Below are positions 23,501-35,335 of a DNA stretch of 64,000 nt, piece by piece. Position 1 is the first letter of the stretch, and each line of letters begins with the position of its first letter. A model generated the notes under the pieces. The model did no database searches. It was given only the letters and a program-made list of their open reading frames with translations, and was not told where the DNA came from. Source of the stretch: Sympetrum striolatum (Eukaryota; Arthropoda; Insecta; Odonata; Libellulidae); contig OX388345.1 in assembly GCA_947579665.1 (NCBI GenBank), positions 71,663,454-71,727,453 of the forward strand, in the 5' to 3' direction. Position numbers and translations under genes: made by a program.

Positions 23501-26500
23501 ATGTGGAGATGAAGGTGTGTGAGGCGCTAATAAAATGCATTGGATCACTCACGATTCCCACTCCTGACGTAATAAACCTGGAAACATTTGCTGGGCAAGT
23601 GAAAGAAGTTGCTGAGGCAGTTGCCTTGATATGGCGCCGAGGAAGGTCCTCGTTCAAAGGAAAGCATAGTTTGGAAGAAGAAGAGAAGAGGGTGTTTCAG
23701 TCTCTACAGATAATTCATTCATTGGTTTCTGACTCAGGTAAGTGTTCAACATTTTCTCAAAGTTGTAAATAGGTCATGGATTTCTATCATCAAACGTTAT
23801 GTTGTTGATCTACGAGACTAGAGATGATTTGATGCAGCCTTCCATGCTCCTATTCCCTGTTCCAACCTGTGTTATATCCAACATCTACTGCAGTCTGTCA
23901 AATTCATTATCATACCTTTCTCTGCCCTTTTGCCTCCTATAATCCATAAATACAAAAGAGTGTGTCTATATCATTCTGGTGTATGTGGTTACATTGATGT
24001 GTATGTGAGCCTGGAACTCAAGAACAAAACACTGCCCAGTCTTCAAGCTCAGGGCATTAAGAATCATCTTCACTGCTCAAAGTCGGATAATTTTCATGTG
24101 CCTAATTTGTTGAACATAAGCAAGCTTGTATTTTATCAAATCACTTAATCTTATTGATAACCAGTTTTATGCTAACATGTCATCACTGAAAACATTTTTC
24201 CACTAAATTCTACTCAATTTGATCAAATGTGATCATGTCATTTATTATGCAAGCTATTACTTGGAAGTTTTCTTGATGATTTGGACTTGTTATTTTAGGT
24301 TTTAGATTAGTTTTACTTAAGAGATCTTTTGGTTATCTCAAATTCTACATTCAGTATGATCAGCGTTAACGCTCTAACATCACGGTCTCAGTTTCGAATC
24401 CCAGCTAATCGGATTTCTCCAGTTAGGGAATGGTTGTCTACGTATGTTGCATGTGTGAGTGTTTATAAACAGGAACAAATGTGAAATAAAAATGGGGTTA
24501 ATTGGAAGAATGCTATTAAAAGGCTAAAATTTGCTCAAATAAAGACGGGATTATTATTATTATCAGCGAGCCCTTGCCAACTGTTAAGGTTACATCTCAG
24601 AAAGTACTGCTTGAACTCCTTCTATAATACTAAGAAAAGGTTTTTTTATAAATGAAGTTTGGGAGACTTACATAAAATTGCAATATTTAATAGAGGAAAA
24701 ATATAAATTTTTTTTTTTAGCAATTGATTTTAAACTGCAAATTTTTCGTTCATTTTGAGAATTGACTTGTATATCTCAAACAGCAGTTTATCAGAATACT
24801 GTAACCTTTAGTCGAAATGTCTGTTGGAATGAAAAGAATGTAGTGATATGGTTGTTGGAAGTAATCATGGATTGTGTAATGTTGATGTAACACTAACTAG
24901 TTTTTCTTCCAGCTCGATCTCAACTTAGTTCTTCCGATAGTCTCATATTCCCTTAATAAGTTATGTTACATCAGCATTGTAACATTTTATTAATTAAGAT
25001 GTTAATTTTAGGGGTAAAATGATTTCATTGTTTCTACACAACTACAAAAATAAAATTCTTTGAGATCCTTTTAATAATGGAAGTCAAAAATTGAAAACTG
25101 CTATGCTCAAAAAGTACTTGGTAACATTATGCTGTGCATGTAGTACTGAGCTTAAGAAGTACATGTTTGTTTGATTTTCAAAACCTCATACTTTGCATAA
25201 AACATGAGTTTTTTCTCTTGTAGAACCTATTAGGTGAACTTAGTTTTTTCTTTCGTAGGAAAAGACTGGCGTGATTTGTGTCCAGCCCTGGCATCCATTC
25301 TACAGTTAGTTCCGTTGAGGCTTATTCCTGGAGCTGTTGCTGGAGTACTTGGATCTAATAATGGAGGTGGAGGAGAATGCGCTGTGGCTGCAATGCTTTG
25401 CAACTTGCTTTGTGATTGGTTGTTAAGGTGGCCTGGAGCCATCAACCTGTCCCACTGGATACTAGCTTTATTGCAAGGTTTATCTCCTTCATATCCTGCA
25501 AACGCTTACACTTCCTATTCATCCAACGATACAAATAATAACCGGAGAGCTAGTCAGGCAGCTTGTGAGTCTCGCGTCAGGATATTAGTTAGCCTTACCA
25601 TTGCCAACATTGAAAAGGTATGTTAATCTAGACTTTTCTTTCTCACTTGCATTAATTAATATTGATTGCATATTTTTCTATTCTTTGAATTAATTTAATA
25701 TTTTTACCAGTAATTTTTTTCTGCCAAATTTTCATTTCAGAGTACATGCTTACTTATTGGATCAAGTAACTGTAATGCTTTGAATACAAATAATTCAATA
25801 TTAAGGTTTAGAAATCTAATATGATTATCTCCCTTACTCATCATCAGTTTTCCTTAAGCAATCTGAACATAATTTCATTATTTATTACAAATAAGCACAA
25901 TATTTTCTATAGATATGTTGACTTATGCCTTTCTATGTTAATTGTTGTTATCCTTCCCAAAACCTATTAATATGGTATGGGCAATAAATGATCTTTATAA
26001 TCAGAGAACCAGCCATTATTAAGTTTCCTAAGTTTTGATTTAATTTTTATGGAGTGAAATTTTAAATGCTTATTCTCGAAGTAGCAGCTTTCAAGTTTTA
26101 AAGTAAAGAGATTAACTTCAAATTTTTAAGTCCCATGTTATTTTTCACTGCTACTATGTCATTAACACTCTAATTTGTGTGAAATTCTTTTATTAAATTT
26201 GAACTTCTATTTTTATGGCTGTTGTGGATTTTTTGGTCATCTACAAATCAGTTGGTGGAAGGTTTAAACGATCCTTCTCTATGCTACGCTCTTCTACCTG
26301 TGGTATCGCACATGCTTTTGGGCTTCCAGCATTCACCAGTACCTTTCCTCAAAGTAAGTATTATTTTGTATCGTATTTTTTCCAAGAATTTGGTTCTAGA
26401 GGTTGAAATACTCAAATTAATGCATTTATGAGTAAATTCAACTAGATCTGGAAGTTTAGAATTTTTGACATTTTTAGCCCTTCCATTTTTGTATTCTGAT

Positions 26501-29500
26501 GAAGAATGTACCTTTTACTATCTCCACTGTCCTTGACCAAATCGGATATTTTTTCCCTTTAATGGTACATATCATGGATATGTTCCACTTAATTTCTTAG
26601 TTAATTTATAATTTTTCAAAGGATTTTATTTCCAGATGTATGTCTTTAGTATACCTACATTCATTATTTAAATTGTAATATGTTGTGAACTCACTACCAG
26701 TTTACCCTTATTTGTTTGTGTCACTTTTAAGGAAGTGGTTTCAGGTCTTGAGACCCTAACGAAACATGCATTTTCTCATATGGATTGGTATCTTGCAACC
26801 GGTATTGATACCTGAACCAAATATTGCCAAATCATGAATAATCATCATTCTTTCCATTAGGTCCAATAAGTTCAAATGGAGCTTCAAAAAGCTTATAGTT
26901 ATATTTTTAACTCAGGTGAAAATAATTTTATGAGTAAAATCAGTATGTTCAGGTATTACTTTGTGGTAGGCCATATCACAGATAAGAAAAAAATAAATAA
27001 TATTTCCACAATTTTATTGATACAACTGGTTGTGCTAATGGCATAACATTATCAGGTACAGTAAGTTATAACTCACAGTATATAAAGGAGTCAGGGAGTT
27101 TGGAACTTCAAAATCTATCACCACAACTCCTGCTTTTGCATTAGGTACTGTGTGATCCTATTTACTGCATCTGATGATGCTACACCGTTAACAAAACCAG
27201 TTTTGTTTATAAAACGTTTGACAAGATTACAAAATTTTTCCCTTCTATAATTGATGGGCATCTAAATCTTATTTAAATGTACAATCTGTTAAATTCTGAT
27301 TTATGCCAACTACTCATTGTATAGTGTTTCTTATTCTTTATTATTTCAATTTCTCATTAGATATGTCCTCATCTCCCCCCTTTACTGTCTCGTCTGAGAG
27401 ATGAAAGGGAGGATGGAGTGCCAGGAAGTGCAGAATCATTGCAGCTTCTGGTAGACCTCTGTTCTATGCTACTTTATCTTCATGGTGGATCAGACCCAAC
27501 ACGAGAGCATCTCAGAGAAGCTCTTAAGGTGAATTCTTCGGCAGTTGCAATATTCAGCCTCACAAAATACAATACTATCTCGAATTTTCACTTTCTTAGG
27601 GTGTATTTTTAGATAATGTATACCTTTATGATGTATTCTAAATCTGGTAACACATCATTATTATGATTTTATGAAATTTTCCTGTTAACCATGTTTTTAA
27701 AAAACATTCTTTTACTTTTTCTAGATAAAATCTCTCTTATCATTTCTCAAGCAAATGATATGCTTTATTTTCAGTTTTGTAGGTTGTTATTGATTGTACA
27801 CAGCTGTATACTTTTTTCTTAATGCCTAAAAATGTGAAGTAAATTATACAACTCCTTAATCTTTTATAAAAACATTTTTACCTTATAGCTATAAATGTTG
27901 AAATTGAAGTTAGTAATGTAATGTACTTCCAAACAGTAATGATAAGAAGTACTACTATTTTAATAAAGATTACAATTTAGGGAGTCTACGTTTTTTGTTT
28001 ATTCATACTGAAAATTTGCTCCATATTTTTTTAATGGAATAATTTTCCCTTCATTTCATCAATTTAAATAAATGTTTAACAGAATCGAATCATTTATTAA
28101 ATGTTTCAATTCTTCCTACTGTTTAAAAATAATCTTTAAGTATATACTTGGTTTAACTGTTGGTTTCTCCTGCAGGAATGTCCCCTTCCAAGTATGGGAG
28201 TACCCAACCATGAGTATCTGCTCCGGCTTCGTTGGATGCCTCTCAGTAATCGGACTTATGGAAGTTACGAGTACTCTTTTCCTCCTCAAATTCCTTCACT
28301 TGTTCCTCCTGAATGGATACCAACGGTTTATCATACAACTTCACGAGCTGGCCATATTGGATTGTCCAATCTTGGCAACACTTGTTATGCCAACAGTGTT
28401 CTCCAGGCACTATTTATGACGTCTAGGTAATATATATTATATTCTCTTGTGATAATGATTTCATGACATTCACTGTCGTGTAAGCTTGCCTTAGAATAAT
28501 TAGCTAAAGCACTCTATAAATCCAGAATTGTTTGGCTGATAAGAATAGCATAACTTTACTTTGAATTACTGATACTGCTCATTTTAGCATCGTAACTAAC
28601 TTTATAGCTTTTATCCATTAAATTTGATTAAGTGGCATTGCAGAGTTGTTACTCTTTGGCCTAAGTTAATGCATTTTTTTAATTGATCTCTCTGCTTTTA
28701 TGTTAGAGTGCTGAGGATCATTGTCATGACATGCATAGCTTTTAATGTTGAAAAATCTACTGTGAAGTAGAACTCTAAGAGAAAGTTATGTGTGAACTTG
28801 TATATTTTGTCACCCTTTGTGACCTAAAAGGCACTTGAGCCAGGAATATTCAAAATAAATTTATTTTTCCTGCTGTGCTTTCTTTCCTTATAATTGATGC
28901 CTCTATTTGCCTGGCACAGGATAAGTAGATTTCCTATAATCACATCTTTGAACATGTACTCTTGGACAGTGACTTTTTACTTAAAAGGAAAAACGAACTT
29001 GAAAAAAGTCTGACTGGGCCGGGAATCAAACCCAGGATCTTCCTCTATCTGGGAGGCTGCCTTTCCGGATAGAGGAAGATCCTGGGTTCGATTCCCAGTC
29101 CAGTCAGACATTTTTCTTGGGATTTTTCCTGGGTGCATGCCCTTATGTGTAATTTACCCATTCCTTTTTACTTCACTTTTCCTTAAGTTTCCTCTTCCGT
29201 ATTCTGGTTTTCTATAATTTCTGATAATATAAATCTTTTCAGTAATTTCTAGATCTCAGATATTTCCAGATCACAGTTTCTAATCAAGGCCAGGAAGCGC
29301 TCCCCATTAAAAGTCTTTCTCTAGCTTTCTCCCTAAATTTATAGCCTTTTTTGTTGATTCATTCATTGTCGTATATAAGTTAACCTTGGCTATCTCAAAC
29401 ATAATATTTTTTGTGTATTTGTCATCTCTCATTAGTGTATTGATGAGAGTGTTGAAAATTTCTATCTGCTCAGTGTTTCTCTTATTGAATTATTAATTTA

Positions 29501-32500
29501 AATTTGCATATCTGCTCTTATTTGAAATAGGTTCCGGCAAAGGGTGCTTCAATCGTCTGCTCCTGTCCCTCCTGGAATAGGGACAGTAGCTGGACCATCT
29601 ATTTGGGATTCTGGTACTATTGGTGCTTGGGGAAGAGTATCAACTGGTAATGTTCCTGCTCCAAAGACGAGGCCTCTTCTTTCGCATCTCCGTGTGCTCT
29701 TTGCTCTCTTATCTCATTCCCCAAAACCAGCTCTTTCTCCAAAAGCAATCCTTGCTGCTGTTAGCATGGCCGGCGGCCAGTTTGAGATTGGGCAACAGCA
29801 TGACTGCTCCGAATTCATGTGGTAAGAATATCTTTTTTGAATGTTGCTGTAAGACAATTACCAAACTTATATTTAGGAAAAGTAAATGCAGAAACTTAAG
29901 CAGCTATTTTATTGAAAATTTTAAAAAGAAGCTTGAATAAATGAAGAAGAATAATGAAATTACTGTATTTACTCAGAAATAATATTTCATCAAATGTAAT
30001 ATGCACCCCAAAATTCAAGCATCGGAAATTGAAAACTCATTTGCCTGCAATTCTTAATGTGTATCTTTAGAAATGTGGCCATGCCATTTGCACAACATAT
30101 GTGTATTCTATGGAAGTATACTATTCTGTATACGTATATGCTCATACACTGCACTTTATACAAAATGTCATTAGTCTTAAACACTAAAAGATTACGTTGG
30201 TGCACCATTTTCCGATTCAAAACCTGTCATTTAAAAAGTTTGATGGGCTAGCCAATTTCATTAAAAACTATCAGCTGACAGTCTGTAGTCTGCAGGGGTT
30301 CTGACAATCAAAACTTGGAAAGTGCATTGGTGGAATTTTTTATGAGTTACGTGGAATCGGGTAAAGCTGAGGATCTGACCAGCCATGTGCTACGGGACAT
30401 GTGCATGAGTATTACTGTGCCTGAATCTAATGGCTTCGATCTAATGCACACCCTGATTTTGGAGCTGTAAAAGGATCCAATAGGAGCTCTTGCAAACTAC
30501 AGACTAAAATGCCAGTCAGTAGTTTTAATTGAAAGTGAATCGACTAGCTCATCAAAGTTTTTAAGTGGAGATATTGATTGCATGATATAAGGTGCACATT
30601 TGATTCACAGGAATATGATTTTCTATTTTGAAGCCCAATTTTTGGGGTGTGTGTTACCTTCAGTTTGGTGTTATTTTCAAGTAAATAAAGTATACAGGTA
30701 TATTTTGACGCTGCTATCATAATCTTCAAAATAAGAAACTTGTAAACAGATAACTTATTAACCATGTGCAGGAAAGGAATAACAAGTTATTTAGTAATAA
30801 TTGAAGTTAAGCTATTTTCATAACTAGAATCAATAAAATGAATTATTGTATAAGGTTTCATTTTACTAAAATTTGTTTAAATAAGGATGCAAGTACTTAA
30901 GATCAAAATTTATTTTATTAAACTTTGTAAGGATTGGTGGACTGGTTAAAACTTGTAGCTGACCAAATTCCAGCCTTCTTGTAGTTCTTTGTGTTAATCC
31001 TGATCTTGAGTTGAGAAGCTGACTGCTTGGGAAGCACTGATCTGGTTTAGAAATGATGATAAATCTCTGGATTACTTTAATTTTTCCATAAATTTCTTTT
31101 TTTTTACACCCTTAACTTCATGAGGGAAAGAAAATTGGATTTTCAAACTATGATTGTAGATAAGTAAGGGCATTTTTAGACACATTTAGGAACATTTTAT
31201 GTCATACCCTATGATCCGGATAATTACTTTCAGATAATTCATTTCTAATAATACAAATTGTTTTCTTTTAGTTTCTTCCTGGATGCACTACATGAGCAAG
31301 GAAAAGCATATGCTCAGCATCATGGAAAAGAATCGGAAGAAGACAATGATGATGATAGGGTAATGTTCGCAGAATTGGAGAACCATGATGGCGATGGAGA
31401 GAGTGAGGAGAAGGCGAATAGCACACAAGAAGAGGAGGAGGATGCAGATATGGACGAAGATGAGGAAGACATGCAAGAAGGAACCATCGGCATGAAGAGG
31501 TGGACGACTGAGGAAGATCTCTCTTCTTCAGAAGGCCGTCGCTTACAGACCAAGAGGAAGGCTCTTTCTCTCGCTGAATTTTCCTCAGTGGTAGCTAATG
31601 AGGCTGATGTTGGTCAAGATCTGGAGGAGAAGATCTCTGAAGTCGTGGAGAATGATGGGATAGCTCAGTCTGGTGCACAAGCTCTTAGTGATTCTCACTC
31701 GGATTCGACAGATAGTGGAATCCAATCTGTAGGAGAAGAAGACGTTTCGGCTGTGATGAGTACCGCTGCAAACTTGCAAGGGAGTGGAGAAAGTGTAGGA
31801 AAGGGTGACAAGCAGTCAAGTGAAAGTAGCAAGGGGATCAAGAAAGGATCAGTGTGGACAGAGAATGGGGATGTTGGGAAGATTAAGAAGGAGTTTTGCA
31901 GTCTAGTTCAGCAGGAATTTGGAGGAGTGGCTCACACCATGCACCAGTGTTTAAGCTGTGGTTCTGTTTCTGTGAGAGCAGATCCTTTCAGAGATTTGCA
32001 GTTATCATTCCCGGAGGACTCTGATGAAGTGAGCTGTGAAAATCTTCAAGAACCTCAAGGTTTCATTGGACCGCTGCTTCCCCAGCACATGCTGCCTGCT
32101 AATGAAGTAGAAAAAGAGGAGAAAGAAGCAAAAGAGGTGGTTAAAAGTAAGGATGGTATGGAGGTGGAAGATAAGGTGTCGATAAAGAAAAGGCACTCTG
32201 GACCTTGGGGAGTTAGCGACTTGCTTGGGCACTACCTATCCACTGAAACTCTTTGTGGTGAAAATCGTTACCGTTGCACCAAATGTAAGGGTTTGCAGGA
32301 TGCCAGGCGATCAGTAAGCCTAGCCTGGCCACCTCCTCGGCATCTCCTCCTGACATTGAAACATTTCCGATTTGATCGTAACACTGCAAGACGTTCCAAA
32401 GCTCTCCGTCCCCTCAAGGTGGAGCTCAATCTGGAGGTTCCGGTGGCCCTGACTAGGAGTCACCGATCAAATGCTGCCAAAAGGAGAAAAACTCGAAGTG

Positions 32501-33318
32501 CCCAAACAGGCAACGAAGGTGATCATCAGGAAGATAAGATCCACCCTAGTGTCGAGGAAAGCTCCAGAATAGAAATAAAAGAAGTGCATGATAAGGAGGA
32601 TGAGATTCCATCTTGCTCAACCGTCACGGATGCAGCTAACCTGAAGGAAAGCTGTAGCACTAGTTCCAATGAAAATATGCCCTTGGAGAAAACAGGGTCA
32701 GACTTGAATGCGGAGGAAGGGGAGGCTGTGGGAACTCAGGAAAACCCAGACAACGGCAGTTTTAGCAGGAGGCGGCGTAGGGTTAGGAAGGAAGAAGAAG
32801 GAGCTTCTGTTGGGATGGATGAAAGGTTGTACACTGAAGAAAGGCGAGTCACATACCGTCTGTATGCTGTTATTGTTCATTCTGGTATTAGTTTGGATGG
32901 TGGGCACTATTATACATATGCACGAAGACCTAGGGTGAGTGATGGTGTGGATGGAGAGGAAGAGTGGTGTATGCTGAATGACCGCCAGGTATCTCCACAG
33001 TCTGGTCCAGAAAGTTTCTGTGAACCAAGCGGCCACCGTCCTCAAGATACACCATATGTTCTTTTCTACATGTTGGAAGGAATGAATAATACCAACTCTC
33101 CTGATTGGTGGTCATTACCTGCTGAGCTAAGGGAAGCTGTAGAAGCTGATGGCTCCAACTATGTCCGTAAAGTGGAGGATTGGAAGAGGAAGCATTCTTG
33201 TAAGGCTCGTCCAAGTGGTGGTTTTAATCCCAGAGATGGGGATGATCCTCCTCCCAGCAGTTGTGGTGGTGGGCTTGGAGGGGGGTTTAGCTCAATGGGG
33301 GGGCATTTCGTTTTTTGA
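20528..33318 (+). CDS. Ubiquitin carboxyl-terminal hydrolase, USP35/USP38 type
   Basis: Exons: 20528-20860, 21202-21412, 23435-23737, 25259-25617, 26252-26353, 27361-27528, 28176-28426, 29531-29821, 31272-33318. Total 4065 nt, 1354 codons, all phases consistent. The N-terminal ~490 residues are a helical repeat-like region; SHMLLGFQHSPVPFLK matches the same segment of USP38. The C19 peptidase domain starts with the Cys box GLSNLGNTCYANSVLQALF (catalytic Cys about 562), continues with GQQHDCSEFM, two CxxC zinc-binding pairs (HQCLSCGS; RYRCTKCK) and the His box LDGGHYYTYAR (His about 1218). It removes ubiquitin from protein substrates. About 180 acidic/Ser-rich residues are inserted after DALHEQGK, making it longer than the human paralogues (about 1020-1040). 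It ends in a Gly-rich tail. The fly relative is the USP35/38 homologue; I leave the symbol empty. Weak point: exon 2 donor GTTCGT is non-consensus. Confidence 0.92.
23815..23935 (-). repeat. Possible LINE 3'-end fragment in USP intron 3
   Basis: On the minus strand the phrase GGAAGGCTGCATCAAATCAT, preceded by a GTTGGAACAGGGAATAGGAG stretch, resembles the 3' end of arthropod LINEs of the kind seen at 7860-8400. The match is short and from memory of the family, so this is a low-confidence call. Confidence 0.35.
24361..24562 (+). mobile_element. tRNA-derived SINE in USP intron 3
   Basis: Contains a B-box-like TTTCGAATCCCAGC, the body TTAGGGAATGGTTGTCTACG shared with the minus-strand SINE at 11975-12157, and a tail of ATT triplets (ATTATTATTATTATC). 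The A-box part is degenerate. Same orientation as the USP gene. Confidence 0.6.
29008..29109. repeat. Foldback of two tRNA/SINE T-arm segments
   Basis: Arms 29008-29049 and 29068-29109 are inverted copies (39 of 42 positions identical by my count) around an 18 nt spacer. The right arm contains a perfect tRNA T-arm, CTGGG-TTCGATT-CCCAG, and the sequence after it (TTTTTCTTGGGATTTTTCC) is SINE-like. The structure is therefore two opposed SINE heads forming a long hairpin in USP intron 7. Confidence 0.75.
29963..30690. mobile_element. 728 bp TA-flanked DNA transposon with long inverted repeats
   Basis: Left end CTGTATTTACTCAGAAATAA and right end read inward CTTTATTTACTTGAAAATAA, each next to TA. 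The inverted similarity continues for about 75 bp through GCACCCCAAAA. A truncated second copy is at 11305. No intact coding frame inside. Family not identified; TA targets suggest the Tc1/mariner-like group. Lies in USP intron 8. Confidence 0.65.
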
Positions 33319-35335
33319 CAGAAGAAAGGATATTAGGAATTTTTTATCACTCCTTTGGCAATGTCTGAGGATCGTTTAGCCTTTGGTGGCTTGTAAGACT
33401 GTTCTGTATGGTCACTGGGACCCTTTCTCTGCCCTTTATAAGGGTGGTTGTCATGTGATTCAGAATCGTAAAATTGTTGATTGTGTGGATGGAAAATGAA
33501 GATGTTTGAAATAATCTATGAAAAATTTATTTAATAATGAAAATACTGTATATGTTATTTTCTCCGACTTTTGTTGATGTTGTTGAATATTTATCTGCTT
33601 CCTGGTAATGTATATATAAATCAATACAAGGTATGCATTGGTGTAGCTTGTTGTGAGTGCTGACTAGTTTCATGTACTTGCTGGCTTCCACCTAGTGATT
33701 ATTTAAATGTCTCACCAACTATTTATTAATTGTGAAGTGTAACATAAGTCTTATGGTTTTGGCTGTTTCATTATTGTTTATTTTCAGAACAATCTTCTCA
33801 TTGTTTTCTAGATCTAGTTTTAAAATTAACCTCTTGTAATTCAAACATCATGTCTTAAGAAATTAAATAACAAATTGTAAGTAAAATTGTTTTAGCGCTG
33901 AAATAAAGTCAAATTTATATTTGAACTAAAATGATTTTATGTACGATTTTATGGAAGTGAAATGTTGCAAAAATGTGTAGCTAATTCTCTTATCTATATT
34001 TATGTATTAGAATTCGTGATGAAAGTTTTCCCTAGAGCAGAAATTATTTGAAGTTAAAGGTATACAACAGGAGGTATTCTGGTTGAAAATTGAAAGGAAT
34101 TCGTTATTAAAGTCGTTTGTGTGATACATTTTGATATGTTATTAAAAAAAGACTTGGTTCTCCACTGTACTTGGAGTTTATTCTTAAGTCTCCACTATAT
34201 ATTTACATTTACAGCATTATTGTATCTTTTGGTGAAAATTGATGTATTTATGTGAATCATTTGTAAGCTGCAAACTAAATAAAATTGTTTTCTGCAGCAT
34301 TTTTTAATCTCCTTGCAGCATAATTATTATTCACGTTGAATTTCTTTAAGAGACGAGTGCTTTCTTATATGACTGTAAACACAATGATTTTTGGAATTCG
34401 TCTCCTGGTACATTACAACTTCCTCAAGAGATTATTAATGCTCTTATTCTCAATATCTATAATAATGAATAATCTCTTACTAGCTTCATGAATCCTTAAT
34501 TTAACCTAAATTGATTAAAATAATTATATAAGAGAGATTTCACACGTCCGCCTTGTTGTTAACTTCGGTATTCATTAGTGTAATCTTTCCTTATTGAATC
34601 GGAAAACCTCTGAGCGTTTCGCGGTATTAGGGTACGTGGAAAATTATATTAAACATCTGCGCATGCTTTCTAAGTCTGCTGAAAATGTCTTTACTTCTTC
34701 CGAACCAATATATTCTGTAAATAAATTTAGTGGATTTCATATAAAATGCTACATATACATTAATTAAAAGACTATCTTGCGTAAGTAGGTTGACTCCTAA
34801 ATGATAACTGAATACTGCATGAAACTTGATTTGTTATAACAATTATCGTAGGAGGTGGTTCGATAGTATCGTGAGTTTTATACGGGTTGCAGGAAACCTG
34901 CATGAAGTAAAACGTGAATGGTTAAAATCAAAAGGAATATTATAATTGCGGAAGATGATGTTTGGCTGCTTCATGCATAGCCTTGGTAGTAGGATTTCGA
35001 ATTCATCTCAAATTGATTGGCTTATAGAGGTTTCTAGAGCTTCAACATTATCTTCGTCATACGTAAAGGACGGTTACATTGTTATTGTACTTCATCTTTT
35101 CTGCCGTTAGAGAATTTAGGGAAGGTTTTTGCACTTAAGATTTAATTTATTGAGTTATCTTTGTCGAGTTCAATCGAGAAAATTGCGGCGAGTGGTGGAT
35201 GATTTACGAAGCAATAAAAACTGAGATCGTCCGAATTCATAGTTAGCTGAGAATGGAATTACTTAAATTTTGAGTTTCGCTGTTGCTCATACAGCTTTGA
35301 ATCGAGAACTTTTGATATTAAGAGGAGAAACTGGC
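33319..35335 (+). other. USP 3' UTR and short intergenic gap to GDPD gene
   Basis: The sequence after the USP stop holds AATAAA at 33902-33907 and again at 34278-34283, either of which could end the mRNA. From about 34.5 kb on, CpGs become more frequent (around 34545-34660), which is where the promoter of the next gene is expected. No other gene is visible. Confidence 0.55.
33902..34283 (+). terminator. Candidate polyadenylation signals of the USP gene
   Basis: Two canonical AATAAA hexamers, 33902-33907 and 34278-34283, about 0.58 and 0.96 kb after the stop codon. The second is followed by a T-rich stretch (TTGTTTTCTGC). Use is inferred, not shown. Confidence 0.45.

Larger units (their letters stand above)
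28176..33318 (+). other. USP catalytic (C19) domain exons
   Basis: Three exons carry the whole peptidase domain. Exon 28176-28426 holds the catalytic Cys codon at 28383-28385. Exon 29531-29821 holds the QQHDCSEF motif; its last codon is split TG+T. The 2 kb terminal exon holds the acidic insertion (about 31320-31870), the zinc-binding cysteines, a second charged insertion (about 32460-32830), and the His box (CAC at 32905-32907) followed by WCMLNDRQV, which supplies the third catalytic residue region. No active-site residue is missing. Confidence 0.9.

Noticed and set aside
29058..29109. Functional tRNA gene suggested by a perfect T-arm
   Set aside because: No proper D-arm or acceptor stem; the segment is half of an inverted SINE pair.
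32698..33214. Minus-strand frames opposite the last USP exon
   Set aside because: The plus strand encodes the His box and C-terminus of the peptidase; the minus frames have no homology.
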